64,000 nucleotides of DNA from Enterobacter sp. ENT03 (GTDB lineage: Bacteria > Pseudomonadota > Gammaproteobacteria > Enterobacterales > Enterobacteriaceae), in contig NZ_JAHUXA010000020.1 of the NCBI RefSeq assembly GCF_019218745.1, positions 1-64,000 of the forward strand. The letters run 5' to 3'. Positions 19,956 to 29,595 of this stretch are shown here, piece by piece. Each line of letters begins with the position of its first letter. Positions within the stretch are counted from its first letter, which is position 1. The notes below the pieces were generated by a model that made no database searches, was not told the origin of the DNA, and was given only the letters and a program-made list of their open reading frames with translations. A program made the position numbers and the translations under genes.

Positions 19956-20633
19956 CTACGCAAACATGTGTACTGCTGGCGGTTTTCGATCTACCGAGAT
20001 ATGCATCAGTATGTCCGCCGCATCCAACAATCCTGCATCAGAATGTACGCCGAGCTTGGTCATGGCGTTAAATTTATGCGCGCGCACGGTTTTGATATTT
20101 CGTGACATGCAATTAGCGATTTCCGGCATTGAGTAACCGTAAGTCATGTAATGCAGAATAGCGCGCTCGGTAGGACTCAGACCATTATTCTTACTGATAT
20201 ACCAGTCGTTAATAATGTTCTCATTAAGCCGATGGGTATTATGAAGCAATAGAGCAAGCTGCTCCTGCAATGGTCCAATCGCCAGTGTTTTGCTGATGAT
20301 GCCATGCAGGCTGGAAGGGGAAAGCAAACTCATCAGGCGAACTTCTGTCTCATCCTGTGCCAGCACAATCCGTTGGGCGGACGGGTAAGCCTGCGCAAGT
20401 TTTAGCAGACTCTTAAGGCAATCAATACGCTGTGCCCGCAGCCCGGAAAGTGAAAACAGGACAGAAAAAAAAGGCATTTTGAGCGCAGCCGATTCAAAGG
20501 CGGCGTAATTTTTAAAAAAATGGAGCGTATACATACTGAAGGCTGACGCATTAAACAGATGAGACAGCCCCATCTCACTCATTACACAACTTTCGATGAC
20601 AGCAACATGCCGCTTTGCACATTTCTTTTCCAT
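19956..20633 (-). CDS. bglJ: LuxR-family transcription activator BglJ
   Basis: In E. coli BglJ heterodimerises with RcsB and relieves H-NS silencing of bgl and other loci. Here it is 225 aa: a receiver-like N-terminal domain without the phospho-acceptor Asp pattern, then a C-terminal HTH beginning LSPTERAILHYMTYGYSMPEIANCMSRNIKTVRAHKFNAMTKLGV. The HTH matches E. coli BglJ closely and the N-terminus less so. It overlaps the end of yjjQ by 52 bp, so the two are one operon. The locus is AT-rich against its surroundings, consistent with H-NS repression. Confidence 0.92.
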   Translation of the reverse strand: MEKKCAKRHVAVIESCVMSEMGLSHLFNASAFSMYTLHFFKNYAAFESAALKMPFFSVLFSLSGLRAQRIDCLKSLLKLAQAYPSAQRIVLAQDETEVRLMSLLSPSSLHGIISKTLAIGPLQEQLALLLHNTHRLNENIINDWYISKNNGLSPTERAILHYMTYGYSMPEIANCMSRNIKTVRAHKFNAMTKLGVHSDAGLLDAADILMHISVDRKPPAVHMFA

Positions 20634-21316
20634 TCGGTTTGCTCTCCGTAGGCTGAAGCTAAATTCAGCTCTCTCATTCCCTGTGCACTATTAATCCATG
20701 CGTACATTTCAGCATTGCTACGCAGTGAAAGACGGCGCATGGCACTATTCTTTTGCGCACTCACTGTTTTATTACTCTTCTTAAGCAACATCGCGACCTG
20801 ATTAATCCCCCAGCCCTTACCAATAAGCCGTAATACGCGCCGCTCAGAGAGCGTCAACAGGGCTGACTTTTCCTCTTCCTCGTCAAAATCAGCGGGCTCA
20901 GGTGACAGCAGCGTTTGACTGATCCTTTCTGCACTAATACTGCCAGCGCGAATGGCGTTAACCACAACGTCTACCGGATCAACCTGAGACAGCAAGGTGC
21001 TTTCCGGACGCAGCAGCATCTCTACGGCCAGCGGATACAGCAGACGCGGGACAATAAAAATCCAATGAATATCAAGATAATGGGTCAATAATTTGTAGTA
21101 GTGTTCACAAATGCTTTTAGGATGGCGAATATCGCCAGATAAATCGGCAATCACTAAATCTGCGCGCCGCAGCTGAAGCAACGTAAGTTCTTCTAATGCG
21201 TGACAATACGAGAGTTCATATTCGGGAAAATGGTTAGCAATAATATTGCCAATGCCATTTTGTATGATAGGTGCTTTACTAATAACGATACCGAATTTAC
21301 AACTTCCTGTAACCAT
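20582..21316 (-). CDS. yjjQ: LuxR-family regulator YjjQ
   Basis: HTH regulator reported in E. coli to repress flagellar and other virulence genes, first gene of yjjQ-bglJ. It is 244 aa. The N-terminal pseudo-receiver has LTLLQLRRADLVIADLSGD. The C-terminal HTH is LTLSERRVLRLIGKGWGINQVAMLLKKSNKTVSAQKNSAMRRLSLRSNAEMYAWI, near-identical to E. coli. An acidic linker (DFDEEEEKS) separates the domains. Upstream is a 463-bp AT-rich gap, the expected site of H-NS silencing. Confidence 0.93.
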   Translation of the reverse strand: MVTGSCKFGIVISKAPIIQNGIGNIIANHFPEYELSYCHALEELTLLQLRRADLVIADLSGDIRHPKSICEHYYKLLTHYLDIHWIFIVPRLLYPLAVEMLLRPESTLLSQVDPVDVVVNAIRAGSISAERISQTLLSPEPADFDEEEEKSALLTLSERRVLRLIGKGWGINQVAMLLKKSNKTVSAQKNSAMRRLSLRSNAEMYAWINSAQGMRELNLASAYGEQTEWKRNVQSGMLLSSKVV

Positions 21317-21696
21317 AATTTACCCGTCTCCTTTTTAAGTTCAGAGACTCCAGGCAGAAATGAACGCTTTAATTAAGCATTATATTTTGCCCCTGAGTTT
21401 TCCGTCACTTTTTCCCTGGATACCAACCGTTGAGTGCCACATGGCATCTCTTTTCCCTTTGGAGAGATCACCATCGGATTTTTTCAACCTGCTCTCACCG
21501 CGCTAATATCGCATAAATAAGGAAAAATAAATAACCAACGACATGGTTAAAAAATACAATTAAATTTAAGTAAAAATTAAATGATTCATTCAACGAATAT
21601 TAGAAGGGGAAATGAGGATGCCCATGCTCCCAGGATCTGCGCCGGGAAAGCCGAAAAAAAATCGACAAGATATGAACAATTATTGATCTGCCTCCC
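21317..21696. promoter_or_regulatory. AT-rich divergent regulatory gap between yjjQ and yjjP
   Basis: The gap has no convincing gene. It is markedly AT-rich, especially 21490-21600 with runs of A and T, as expected for an H-NS bound yjjQ promoter region. The short frames that cross it lack ribosome sites and family likeness. Confidence 0.5.
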
Positions 21697-21774
21697 GCCT
21701 GGGTACCAGGCACTTTGTGCTAAAACTAGGCTTTCCGCCTGGCCTTCAGGCGTTTTGACGTTTTCTACCAGGGC
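21697..21774 (+). promoter_or_regulatory. Structured leader of yjjPB with mutually exclusive hairpins
   Basis: Hairpin 1 is GCCTGG-GTA-CCAGGC (21697-21711). Hairpin 2 is CGCCTG-GCCTT-CAGGCG (21736-21752) followed by TTTTGACGTTTT, which looks like an intrinsic terminator. The third segment, ACCAGGGC (21767-21774), holds the yjjP ribosome site and is complementary to the GCCTGG of either hairpin. The pieces could form alternative structures that terminate, sequester or free the ribosome site. Confidence 0.45.
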
Positions 21775-21779
21775 ACGAC

Positions 21780-22556
21780 ATGCAAGCAGAGCAGGCGTCA
21801 CAGCGAATCATTACACGATTGTGTATCCAATGCGGTCTTCTTTTATTACAGCACGGTGCAGAGAGCGCCCTGGTAGAGGAATTATCAACTCGCCTTGGGC
21901 TGGCGCTGGGCATGGACAGTGTAGAAAGTTCCATTTCGGCCAATGCCATTGTGCTGACGACTATTAAAGATGGTGAATGTCTCACGTCAACGCGCAAGAA
22001 CAGCGATCGCGGGATCAACATGCATGTGGTCACTGAAGTGCAGCATATCGTCATCATGGCTGAGCATAAACTGCTCGATTATCAGGACGTCGAAAAACGC
22101 TTTAATCACGTTAAGCCACTGCGTTACCCACGCTGGCTGATGGTGCTAATGGTGGGCCTCTCCTGCGCCTGCTTTTGCCTGCTTAATAAAGGCGGCTGGG
22201 ACGGCGCGGTCGTGACATTCTTTGCCAGCAGTATCGCGATGTACGTGCGGCTGACGCTGGCGCAGCGGCATATGCACCCGCAGATCAATTTTTGCATCAC
22301 CGCTTTTGTGGCAACCACGGTCGCGGGCTTACTGCTCATGCTGCCCACTTTCGCTCTGACCTCGACGGTATCGATGGCTGCCAGCGTACTGTTGCTGGTA
22401 CCAGGTTTTCCGCTGATTAATGCCGTGGCTGATATGTTCAAAGGCCATATTAATACCGGGCTGGCGCGATGGGCGATTGCCAGTCTGTTGACCCTTGCTA
22501 CCTGTGTAGGCGTAGTGATGGCGATGACACTGTGGGGGCTGCGCGGATGGGCTTAA
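21780..22556 (+). CDS. yjjP: YjjP subunit of the YjjPB succinate/small-acid exporter
   Basis: Inner-membrane subunit of a split ThrE-type exporter; in E. coli YjjPB is reported to export succinate. It is 258 aa: a soluble N-terminal ThrE domain (about 1-115; [26 protein letters not shown]) followed by five hydrophobic helices, the last ending [11 protein letters not shown]. The ATG has AGGG seven bases upstream, inside the structured leader. It overlaps yjjB by 10 bp, so the subunits are translationally coupled. Confidence 0.95.
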   Translation: MQAEQASQRIITRLCIQCGLLLLQHGAESALVEELSTRLGLALGMDSVESSISANAIVLTTIKDGECLTSTRKNSDRGINMHVVTEVQHIVIMAEHKLLDYQDVEKRFNHVKPLRYPRWLMVLMVGLSCACFCLLNKGGWDGAVVTFFASSIAMYVRLTLAQRHMHPQINFCITAFVATTVAGLLLMLPTFALTSTVSMAASVLLLVPGFPLINAVADMFKGHINTGLARWAIASLLTLATCVGVVMAMTLWGLRGWA

Positions 22557-23020
22557 TCGATTTTCTGCTGACGCTGATGCAGGACATGGTGCTGTCTGCC
22601 ATTCCCGCTGTGGGTTTTGCGATGGTGTTTAACGTTCCGCACCGCGCTCTGCCCTGGTGCGCGCTGCTGGGGGCGATCGGCCACGGTTCGCGCATGACAA
22701 TGGTCACGGCGGGCTTCAATATTGAGTGGTCTACGTTTATGGCGTCAATGCTGGTTGGTGCCATTGGCATCCGCTGGTCCCGCTGGTATCTGGCGCACCC
22801 CAAAGTCTTTACCGTGGCGGCGGTGATCCCGATGTTTCCGGGGATTTCGGCCTATACCGCGATGATCTCCGCGGTGAAGATTGGTCATATTGGCTACAGC
22901 GAGGATCTGATGATCCTGCTGCTGACCAATTTCCTCAAGGCCACCTCCATCGTAGCCGCCCTGTCTATCGGCCTGTCGGTACCAGGACTGTGGATCTACC
23001 GCAAGCGTCCGCGCGTGTGA
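22547..23020 (+). CDS. yjjB: YjjB subunit of the YjjPB exporter
   Basis: Second subunit, 157 aa with five hydrophobic helices, corresponding to the ThrE_2 domain. The [20 protein letters not shown] motif is typical. ATG 22547 begins [10 protein letters not shown], close to E. coli MGVIEFLLAL; the frame open to 22469 upstream is only overlap with yjjP. It ends YRKRPRV exactly as in E. coli. Confidence 0.95.
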   Translation: MGLIDFLLTLMQDMVLSAIPAVGFAMVFNVPHRALPWCALLGAIGHGSRMTMVTAGFNIEWSTFMASMLVGAIGIRWSRWYLAHPKVFTVAAVIPMFPGISAYTAMISAVKIGHIGYSEDLMILLLTNFLKATSIVAALSIGLSVPGLWIYRKRPRV

Positions 23021-23085
23021 AATTTGTTTTCTGCTGCTGCCGTGGTGATAATCACCCTTTCCGTTTTGGCGTGTAAGGAGTGAGC

Positions 23086-23727
23086 GTGGAGCACCATGGC
23101 AGTAATCCTGAAGAGAAGACTGACGAAGCCAGCCTGAAAGAGAAGATCTTTAACAGCGCCATCACGCTGTTTGCGGAATACGGGCTGAACGGCGCGCGCA
23201 TGGAGCAGATCGCAGAAAAAGCCGGCACCACCAAGCGTATGGTGGTCTATCACTTCAAAACCAAAGAGAACCTGTACTTACGCGTTCTTGAACATGTCTA
23301 TACCGAAATCCGCGCCAGTGAAAAACAGCTCAACCTTGCCGGGATGCCGCCGGTGGAAGCGATGGTGCAACTGGTTGAAAGCACGTTTGATTATCATGCC
23401 GCTCACCCGGATTTTATTCGCATCATCTGCATGGAAAACATGCAGCGGGGCCGCTTTATGCAGCAATCCGCCGTACTGCGCACCGTTAACCGCAGCGCGC
23501 TGGATCTGCTGGAAGATATTCTCCAGCGCGGCCAACGCAAGCAACTGTTCAATAACACGGTCAACGCCCGTGATGTACACCGCCTGATGAGCAGCTTCAG
23601 TTTCCACTTCGTCGCCAACAGTTACACCTTCACCCTGCTGTTCGAAGACGGGGCCGACAGCGCCGCGCAGCAAGCGCATTACCGTGCGATGGCCGTGCAG
23701 GTGGTGCTGCGTTATCTGTGCCCGTAA
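23086..23727 (+). CDS. TetR-family transcription regulator
   Basis: A 213-residue one-domain-sensor repressor. The N-terminal HTH runs SAITLFAEYGLNGARMEQIAEKAGTTKRMVVYHFKTKENLYL (about 22-63). The C-terminal ligand domain is all-helical with FIRIICMENMQRGRF. Two GTG codons are possible starts, 23080 and 23086. AAGGAG ends right before the first, so the second, with a 5-base spacer, is preferred. It lies 65 bp after yjjB and 54 bp before ohrR; target and ligand unknown. Confidence 0.87.
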   Translation: MEHHGSNPEEKTDEASLKEKIFNSAITLFAEYGLNGARMEQIAEKAGTTKRMVVYHFKTKENLYLRVLEHVYTEIRASEKQLNLAGMPPVEAMVQLVESTFDYHAAHPDFIRIICMENMQRGRFMQQSAVLRTVNRSALDLLEDILQRGQRKQLFNNTVNARDVHRLMSSFSFHFVANSYTFTLLFEDGADSAAQQAHYRAMAVQVVLRYLCP

Positions 23728-23746
23728 AATAAGCAAACAAAATAAC

Positions 23747-23762
23747 TTGCAATTAAATCGCA
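23747..23762. promoter_or_regulatory. Candidate OhrR operator upstream of ohrR
   Basis: TTGCAATTAAATCGCA is an imperfect palindrome resembling OhrR operators, which are built on TTGCAATT / AATTGCAA halves. It sits 19 bp before ohrR. A second AT-rich palindromic stretch, TAGCACGCTATTTTATAGCA, lies at about 24269-24290 before ohr. Confidence 0.55.
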
Positions 23763-23781
23763 CACTATCTATATTCAACTC

Positions 23782-24234
23782 ATGAAGACGAAGACCGCTC
23801 CATCCAGTCGTATGCTGGACCTTGATAACCAGCTCTGTTTTGCGCTCTATTCGACGAATCTGGCGCTCAACAAAGTGTACCGGCAATTGCTGGCACCGTT
23901 GCAGTTAACCTACCCGCAGTATCTGGTGATGCTGGTGTTATGGGAACAGGATGATGTCACGGTATCGGAGATCGGCGAACGCCTGTTTCTGGATTCCGCC
24001 ACGCTGACTCCACTGCTTAAACGCCTGGAAAGCGCCGGGCTGGTAAGCCGCCAGCGCTCTCGTCAGGACGAGCGTCAGGTGGTGGTTACGCTGAGCGACA
24101 GTGGCCGGGCGTTACAAGAACAGGCACGCGATATTCCCGAACGGGTGGGCTGTGCAGCCGCCTGCGACACCGCCACCATGACGGCGCTGAAGCAGGAGCT
24201 GGAAAAGTTACGCGAGAACTTACACCGCGCATAA
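23782..24234 (+). CDS. ohrR: Organic hydroperoxide sensor-repressor OhrR (MarR family)
   Basis: MarR-type winged helix repressor of ohr, inactivated when its N-terminal cysteine is oxidised by organic peroxides. It is 150 aa. Cys19 in [13 protein letters not shown] is the conserved sensing residue. The HTH and wing are [42 protein letters not shown]. Further cysteines at CAAAC near residue 123-127 could supply the resolving partner. It lies 71 bp upstream of ohr. Confidence 0.93.
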   Translation: MKTKTAPSSRMLDLDNQLCFALYSTNLALNKVYRQLLAPLQLTYPQYLVMLVLWEQDDVTVSEIGERLFLDSATLTPLLKRLESAGLVSRQRSRQDERQVVVTLSDSGRALQEQARDIPERVGCAAACDTATMTALKQELEKLRENLHRA

Positions 24235-24305
24235 TGACTCATTGAGAGTGGTTATGCGCGCATATAAATAGCACGCTATTTTATAGCATACATAAGGAAC
24301 GCACG

Positions 24306-24734
24306 ATGTCTCTTGAAAAAGTAATCTACACTGCTGTTGCCAAAGCTACCGGTGGCCGTGATGGCCGCGCAACCTCTTCTGACGGCGTACTTGATGTAAA
24401 ACTGGGCGTGCCAAAAGAGATGGGCGGCGCTGGCGGTGAAGTGACTAACCCGGAGCAGCTGTTTGCAGCGGGCTACTCTGCTTGCTTCCTCGGCGCGATG
24501 AAGTTCGTCAGCGCACGCGACAAAATCACCCTGCCTAAAGACGCGTTCATTGAAGGCGAAGTGGGTATCGGGCCGCTGCCGACCGGTTTTGGTATCGAAG
24601 CTAAACTGAACATCCACCTGCCAGGTATGGATGCCAGCGAAGCGAAAAAACTGGTTGATGCCGCTCATATCGTTTGCCCGTACTCCAACGCCACGCGCGG
24701 CAACATCGACGTTACGCTGAACATTATTGCCTGA
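24306..24734 (+). CDS. ohr: Organic hydroperoxide reductase Ohr
   Basis: Thiol peroxidase of the Ohr/OsmC fold that reduces organic hydroperoxides using lipoyl proteins. It is 142 aa. The redox pair Cys60 ([12 protein letters not shown]) and Cys124 ([13 protein letters not shown]) is intact, and Arg21 and Glu45 ([11 protein letters not shown]), the peroxide-pocket residues, are present. It is paired with ohrR and ended by a strong terminator. Confidence 0.96.
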   Translation: MSLEKVIYTAVAKATGGRDGRATSSDGVLDVKLGVPKEMGGAGGEVTNPEQLFAAGYSACFLGAMKFVSARDKITLPKDAFIEGEVGIGPLPTGFGIEAKLNIHLPGMDASEAKKLVDAAHIVCPYSNATRGNIDVTLNIIA

Positions 24735-24826
24735 TTTATTACCCTCACCAGGGGGCTTTACGGGAGGATAAGACGGTTGCCCGCTTGCGCAGCCGCCTCC
24801 TTTATCCTGTTGATTCATCAACACTT

Positions 24827-24853
24827 AAGGCCGGGGAAACCCGGCTTTCTTTT
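24827..24853 (+). terminator. Rho-independent terminator of ohr
   Basis: GCCGGG-GAAA-CCCGGC stem with a GAAA tetraloop, extended by AAG/TTT pairing and followed by TTTCTTTT. Confidence 0.85.
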
Positions 24854-24950
24854 CTGCACTGCTTTCCGGGCAGCGCTCTGTGCTACTATGTGCACATATC
24901 AGTTGCGGAACCCTTCGCAATGTCTGTACCAGTCAGTTTGAGATAGCACA

Positions 24951-25490
24951 ATGTCCTCCAGAATCCTGTCCACGAACGTCATCGGCATCGATGATTTTAT
25001 GCGTCAGCACGCTACCGTCCTGGCGCAAGCGCCGCACGGCACGGTGGCCGTGTTTGCCAATAATACCCCGGCTTTTTACGCGCTCACCCCTGCGCGGCTG
25101 GCGGAGTTGCTGGAACTGGAAGCCCGTCTGGAACGTCCGGCCAGCGATGTTGCACTGGATGCGCAGTTTTACGAAGAACCGGTCGCCACGCCGGTGAGCG
25201 TACCGATGGGCAAATTTGCCATGTATGCCGCCTGGCAACCCGACGCGGATTTCCAGCGTCAGGCCGCGCTGTGGGGCATCAGCCTGACGCAGCCGGTCAC
25301 GCCGGAAGAGCTGGCCTCGTTCGTGACCTACTGGCAAGCGGAAGGCAAAGTCTTCCACCACATCCAGTGGCAGCAAAAACTGGCGCGCAGCGTACAAATG
25401 GGCCGCGCCAGCCAGGGCGTATCGCTCAAGCGTGATGTGAACACGGTAAGCGAGCCTGATAATCAAATTCCACCCGGTTTCAGAGGATGA
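24951..25490 (+). CDS. dnaT: Primosomal protein DnaT
   Basis: Component of the PriA-PriB-DnaT restart primosome that helps load DnaB-DnaC at stalled forks. It is 179 aa, the E. coli length. Begins [19 protein letters not shown], with the C-terminal [24 protein letters not shown] ssDNA-binding helix region. The stop TGA lies three bases before the dnaC ATG. Confidence 0.97.
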   Translation: MSSRILSTNVIGIDDFMRQHATVLAQAPHGTVAVFANNTPAFYALTPARLAELLELEARLERPASDVALDAQFYEEPVATPVSVPMGKFAMYAAWQPDADFQRQAALWGISLTQPVTPEELASFVTYWQAEGKVFHHIQWQQKLARSVQMGRASQGVSLKRDVNTVSEPDNQIPPGFRG

Positions 25491-25492
25491 TG

Positions 25493-26230
25493 ATGAAAAA
25501 CGTCGGCGAACTGATGAAACGTCTGCAAAAAATGATGCCAGAGCACGTGAAACCCGCGTTTAAAACGGGCGAAGAGCTGCTGGCGTGGCAAAAAGAGCAA
25601 GGTGAGATCCGCGCCGCTGCCCTTGCGCGTGAAAACCGCGCCATGAAAATGCAGCGCACCTTTAACCGCTCCGGCATCCGTCCTTTGCACCAGAACTGCT
25701 CATTCGATAACTATAAAGTTGAGAACGAAGGCCAGATGAACGCCCTTGCCAAAGCGCGTCAGTACGTGGAAGCCTTCGACGGTAACATCGCCAGCTTTAT
25801 CTTTTCCGGCAAGCCCGGCACCGGTAAAAATCACCTCGCGGCGGCCATCTGCAACGAACTGCTGCTGCGCGGCAAATCGGTGCTGATCATCACCGTGGCA
25901 GATATTATGTCGGCGATGAAAGACACCTTTACCAATCGCCAGATCAGCGAAGAACAGCTGCTCAACGATCTGAGCAACGTGGATCTGCTGGTGATCGACG
26001 AGATCGGCATGCAGTCCGAATCGCGCTATGAAAAAGTGATCATCAACCAGATCGTCGATCGCCGCTCTTCTTCCAAACGCCCAACCGGGATGCTGACCAA
26101 CAGCAATATGGACGAAATGACCAAACTGCTCGGCGAGCGGGTGATGGACAGAATGCGTCTGGGTAACAGCCTGTGGGTCATTTTCAACTGGGACAGCTAC
26201 CGCAGTCGCGTCACCGGTAAAGAGTATTGA
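25493..26230 (+). CDS. dnaC: DNA helicase loader DnaC
   Basis: AAA+ ATPase that loads the DnaB helicase at oriC and at restart sites. It is 245 aa. Walker A GKPGTGKN (about 104-111), Walker B LLVIDEIG, sensor SNSNMDEM and the arginine-finger region RVMDRMRLGN are visible. Three ATGs occur in a row; the third (25493) gives the E. coli start MKNVG and has AGAGGA at the right spacing. It is co-transcribed with dnaT and yjjA. Confidence 0.97.
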   Translation: MKNVGELMKRLQKMMPEHVKPAFKTGEELLAWQKEQGEIRAAALARENRAMKMQRTFNRSGIRPLHQNCSFDNYKVENEGQMNALAKARQYVEAFDGNIASFIFSGKPGTGKNHLAAAICNELLLRGKSVLIITVADIMSAMKDTFTNRQISEEQLLNDLSNVDLLVIDEIGMQSESRYEKVIINQIVDRRSSSKRPTGMLTNSNMDEMTKLLGERVMDRMRLGNSLWVIFNWDSYRSRVTGKEY

Positions 26231-26256
26231 GAGCAATCTGAACCCGTAACGCGCGC

Positions 26257-26295
26257 CGGCCCTGTAATAATGGGCCGATCCTGCCCGACAGGGCA
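26257..26295 (+). other. Two small hairpins in the dnaC-yjjA spacer
   Basis: CGGCCC/GGGCCG (26257-26277, 9-base loop) and TGCCC-GACA-GGGCA (26282-26295) lie back to back before yjjA. They may act as mRNA processing or stability elements. Confidence 0.4.
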
Positions 26296-26314
26296 TTACC
26301 CAAGAGTACGCCAG

Positions 26315-26806
26315 ATGAAATTAGCCCAACGTATGCTTTGCTGCGCCCTTGTCGGCAGCGCCCTTCTCTCCACGGCCGCCAGCGCTGCCTCCTGGCAGGA
26401 ATCCCTCTCCAGCGCCGCCTCACAGCTCAGCCAGAACAATGACGCCCAGCAGGGCGGCCTGTCGCTCTCGTCCCTGGGCAGTTTACTTAACGGTGGTAAT
26501 CAGGCATTAAGCGCCGACAATATGAACAACGCCGCCGGGATTTTGCAGTACTGCGCCAAAAACAAGCTGGCGTCGGTTACGAATGCGGAAAACGTGAAAA
26601 ATCAGGTGATGGAAAAGCTGGGTCTGAGTACGCCCGCCGCCCAGCAGCAGGACACTAACTATCTGGATGGTTTGCAAGGGCTGCTCAACACCAAAGAGGG
26701 TGAACAACTGAGCCTGAGTAATATCGGCAACTCCCCACTGGCGGAGAAAGTCAAAACCAAAGCCTGCGACATTGTCCTGAAACAAGGGATAGGCTTCCTG
26801 TCCTGA
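26315..26806 (+). CDS. yjjA: YjjA, DUF2501 periplasmic protein
   Basis: A protein of 163 aa with a Sec signal peptide (about 1-23, cleaving at ASA-ASW), then a Ser/Gln/Asn-rich mature domain of family DUF2501 with a conserved YCAKNKLASVTNAENVKNQVMEKLG stretch. ATG 26315 gives the signal-peptide start; an in-frame ATG at 26270 is too far up. It is the last gene of dnaT-dnaC-yjjA. The function is unknown. A terminator follows. Confidence 0.92.
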   Translation: MKLAQRMLCCALVGSALLSTAASAASWQESLSSAASQLSQNNDAQQGGLSLSSLGSLLNGGNQALSADNMNNAAGILQYCAKNKLASVTNAENVKNQVMEKLGLSTPAAQQQDTNYLDGLQGLLNTKEGEQLSLSNIGNSPLAEKVKTKACDIVLKQGIGFLS

Positions 26807-26816
26807 CCGACCAGAC

Positions 26817-26847
26817 CGTCGCGTCATCACAGACGCGACGTTAATTT
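26817..26847 (+). terminator. Terminator after yjjA
   Basis: CGTCGCGTC and GACGCGACG form a 9-bp perfect stem with a 6-base loop, followed by TTAATTT. Confidence 0.7.
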
Positions 26848-27043
26848 CCCGCTACCTGCCTTTTACGCCTCCCGATTAAAAATGCGACTGCCTTCAAATA
26901 GTCACACATCTAAACCAAATCTGAATCACTGCACGATTTATTGACACTAGAATTGCAGCAATATGTCATCGCCATTACATTGTATCGCTCAAAAACGATA
27001 AGACTGGCCAGCTGCACGACTGGCGACTGATGAGGACAGGCTG

Positions 27044-29335
27044 TTGTCAGAATTGCTCTCTCTTGCCCTTTTTCTTGCTTCCGTGGTGATTTACGCCTGG
27101 AAAGCAGGCCGTAATACGTGGTGGTTTACCGCCACACTGATTGTGCTCGGCCTTTTTGTGGTGCTTAACATCACCCTGTATGCGAGCGATTATTTTACCG
27201 GTGATGGCATTAACGATGCGGTGCTTTATACGCTGACCAACAGCCTGACCGGCGCGGGCATCAGCAAATACATTCTGCCCGGCGCGGGCCTGATCCTCGC
27301 TCTGATTGCAGTATTTGGCGCGCTCGGCTGGATCTTACGACGCCGCAGCCATCGGCCTTATCATTTCGGTTACAGCCTGCTGGCGCTGCTACTGGCGCTG
27401 GGGTCGGTGGATGCCAGCCCGGCGTTTCGGCAGATCACGGAACTGGTGAAATCCCAGTCACGAGAAAGTTCACCGGACTTTACCACCTGGTACAAAGTGC
27501 CAGCCAAAAGCATTCCTGATCCCAAACTCAATCTGGTTTATATCTACGGTGAAAGCCTGGAGCGCACCTATTTCGATAACACAGCCTTCCCGGATCTGAC
27601 GCCGGAGCTGGGGGCGATCAAAAATAACAGCATCGATTTTACCCACACCGCGCAGCTACCCGGCACGGACTACACCATCGCCGGTATGGTGGCTTCCCAG
27701 TGTGGTATTCCGCTGTTTGCGCCCTTTGAAGGCAACGCCTCGGCGTCGATGTCGAGCTTCTTCCCGCAGAACCTGTGCCTGGGCGATATTCTGAAAAATT
27801 CCGGCTATGAAAACCATTTCGTGCAGGGCGCGAACCTGCGCTTCGCCGGTAAAGACGTGTTCCTGAAATCCCACGGGTTCGATCATCTGGTAGGTGCGGA
27901 AGAGTTGAAAACTCAGGTCGCCGATCCCGCGTATCGTAATGACTGGGGTTTTTACGACGACACCGTGCTGGATGAGGTATGGAAAAAGTACGAAGCGCTA
28001 TCGAAAAGCGGCAAACGTTTTTCACTGTTCACCCTGACAGTGGACACGCACCACCCGGACGGCTTTATCTCGCGCGCCTGTGAGCGCAAGCGGTATGAGA
28101 TAGAAGGCAAACTTAACCAGTCCTTCAGCGCCGTCACCTGTAGCCAGCAAAACATTGCGGCGCTGATACAGAAAATTCAGGCATCGCCCTGGTACAAAAA
28201 CACGGTGATTGTGGTTTCGTCCGATCATCTGGCGATGAACAATACCGCATGGAAGTACCTTAATAAGCAGGATCGCAACAATCTGTTCTTTGTGCTGCGC
28301 GGCGATAAACCGCAGCAGGACGTGTCCGGCCTGAAGCGCAACACCATGGATAACGGCGCGACGGTGCTGGATATTCTCGGCGGCGATAACTTTATCGGTC
28401 TTGGCCGCAGCAGCCTTTCCGGCCAGTCGCTGTCGGAGTCTTTCCTGAATATGAAAGAGAAAGTGCTGTCCTGGAAGCCGGACATCATTCGTCTGTGGAA
28501 CTTCCCGAAAGAGATGAAGGATTTTACCGTCGATACCGACAAAAAAATGATCGCGTTTTCCGGCAGCCATTTCCGTCTGCCGCTGCTGTTGCGCATTTCC
28601 GACCAGCGCGTCGAACCGTTGCCGGAGAGCGAATACTCCGCCCCGCTGCGCTTCCAGCTGGCGGATTTCGCGCCGCGCGATAATTTCGTCTGGGTCGATC
28701 AGTGCTACAAAATGGCGCAACTGTGGGCGCCGCAGCTGGCGCTCTCCACCGACTGGTGCGTCTCGCAGGGACAGCTGGGCGGTGAGCAACGTGTACAGCA
28801 CGTCGACAAGAACCAATGGAAAGGCAAAACGGCGTTTAACGAGACGGTGATCGACAGCCTGCGCTATCAGGCAAACGTCGATAAGCTGAAAGTGGTGGAT
28901 AACGATATTCGCTACAAAGCCGACAGCTTTGTGTTTAACGTCGCAGGTGCGCCGGAAGAAGTGAAGCAGTTCAGCGGCATTTCCCGCCCGGAATCCTGGG
29001 GCCGCTGGTCCAACGCCCAGCTCGGCAACGCGGTAAAAATCGAATACAAGGAGCCGCTGCCCGCCGAATTTGATCTGGTGATCACCGCCAAAGCCTTTGG
29101 TCCGAATGCCGATCGCCCAATCCCGGTGCGCGTCGGCAACAGCGAACAGACGCTGACGCTCGGCCACGATCTTTCCACCACCACGCTGCGTTTCACTAAC
29201 CCGGCGCACAGTAATACGCTGGAGATCGTCCCGCCGGATCCGCAATCCACCAACGAAGGCAATATTCTCGGTCATTCACCGCGTCAGTTGGGGATCGGTA
29301 TGGTGGAAATTAAAGTGGTAAACATCGGCGGGTAA
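27044..29335 (+). CDS. opgB: Phosphoglycerol transferase I, OpgB (TTG start)
   Basis: Transfers phosphoglycerol from phosphatidylglycerol to osmoregulated periplasmic glucans. It is 763 aa, as in E. coli: about four N-terminal membrane helices (1-125) and a large periplasmic sulfatase/alkaline-phosphatase-fold domain. Active-site and metal segments: [15 protein letters not shown] (about 165-179), [24 protein letters not shown] and [11 protein letters not shown]. The start is TTG at 27044 with GAGGACA upstream, giving [13 protein letters not shown] as in E. coli. It is monocistronic and followed by a REP array. Confidence 0.96.
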   Translation: MSELLSLALFLASVVIYAWKAGRNTWWFTATLIVLGLFVVLNITLYASDYFTGDGINDAVLYTLTNSLTGAGISKYILPGAGLILALIAVFGALGWILRRRSHRPYHFGYSLLALLLALGSVDASPAFRQITELVKSQSRESSPDFTTWYKVPAKSIPDPKLNLVYIYGESLERTYFDNTAFPDLTPELGAIKNNSIDFTHTAQLPGTDYTIAGMVASQCGIPLFAPFEGNASASMSSFFPQNLCLGDILKNSGYENHFVQGANLRFAGKDVFLKSHGFDHLVGAEELKTQVADPAYRNDWGFYDDTVLDEVWKKYEALSKSGKRFSLFTLTVDTHHPDGFISRACERKRYEIEGKLNQSFSAVTCSQQNIAALIQKIQASPWYKNTVIVVSSDHLAMNNTAWKYLNKQDRNNLFFVLRGDKPQQDVSGLKRNTMDNGATVLDILGGDNFIGLGRSSLSGQSLSESFLNMKEKVLSWKPDIIRLWNFPKEMKDFTVDTDKKMIAFSGSHFRLPLLLRISDQRVEPLPESEYSAPLRFQLADFAPRDNFVWVDQCYKMAQLWAPQLALSTDWCVSQGQLGGEQRVQHVDKNQWKGKTAFNETVIDSLRYQANVDKLKVVDNDIRYKADSFVFNVAGAPEEVKQFSGISRPESWGRWSNAQLGNAVKIEYKEPLPAEFDLVITAKAFGPNADRPIPVRVGNSEQTLTLGHDLSTTTLRFTNPAHSNTLEIVPPDPQSTNEGNILGHSPRQLGIGMVEIKVVNIGG

Positions 29336-29344
29336 TTTTGGATG

Positions 29345-29584
29345 TGCCCGGCGGCGCAAGCTTGCCGGGCCTACAATCAGCAAACCATCGAACGTTAAAT
29401 GCCCGACAGCGCAAGCGTGCCGGGCCTACAATCAGCAAACCATCGAAACGTTAAATGCCCGGTGCCGCAGGCGTGCCGGGCTTACAATCATCAAACCATC
29501 GAAACGTAATTGCCCGGCGGCGCAGGCGTGCCGGGCCTGGAGAGGTTATCTCGTAGGCCCGGTAAGCGCAGCGCCACCGGGCAA
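29345..29584. repeat. Tandem array of REP units with conserved linkers
   Basis: Four REP palindromes (GCCCGG...GCAAGC/GCAGGC...GCCGGGC) begin at 29345, 29400, 29456 and 29511, a 55-56 bp period. The first three are joined by the nearly identical linker TACAATCAGCAAACCATCG plus AAACGTTAA. A fifth, inverted-type REP (GTAGGCCCGGTAAGC...CCACCGGGCA) closes the array at 29552-29584. It sits between the convergent ends of opgB and tsr. Conserved linkers show duplication of a whole unit rather than independent REP insertions. Confidence 0.9.
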
Positions 29585-29595
29585 CTGACTGAGCG

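Noticed and set aside
21581-21967. 128-codon frame over the yjjP leader
   Set aside because: It overlaps the start of yjjP, has no ribosome site and has an unlikely composition; the leader hairpins explain the sequence better.
28022-29275. 417-codon frame antisense to opgB
   Set aside because: Shadow of opgB codon bias, with no family likeness.
29345-29584. Possible CRISPR array (four regular 55-bp repeats)
   Set aside because: The parts between palindromes are nearly identical rather than unique, the palindromes are REP type and no cas gene is near.
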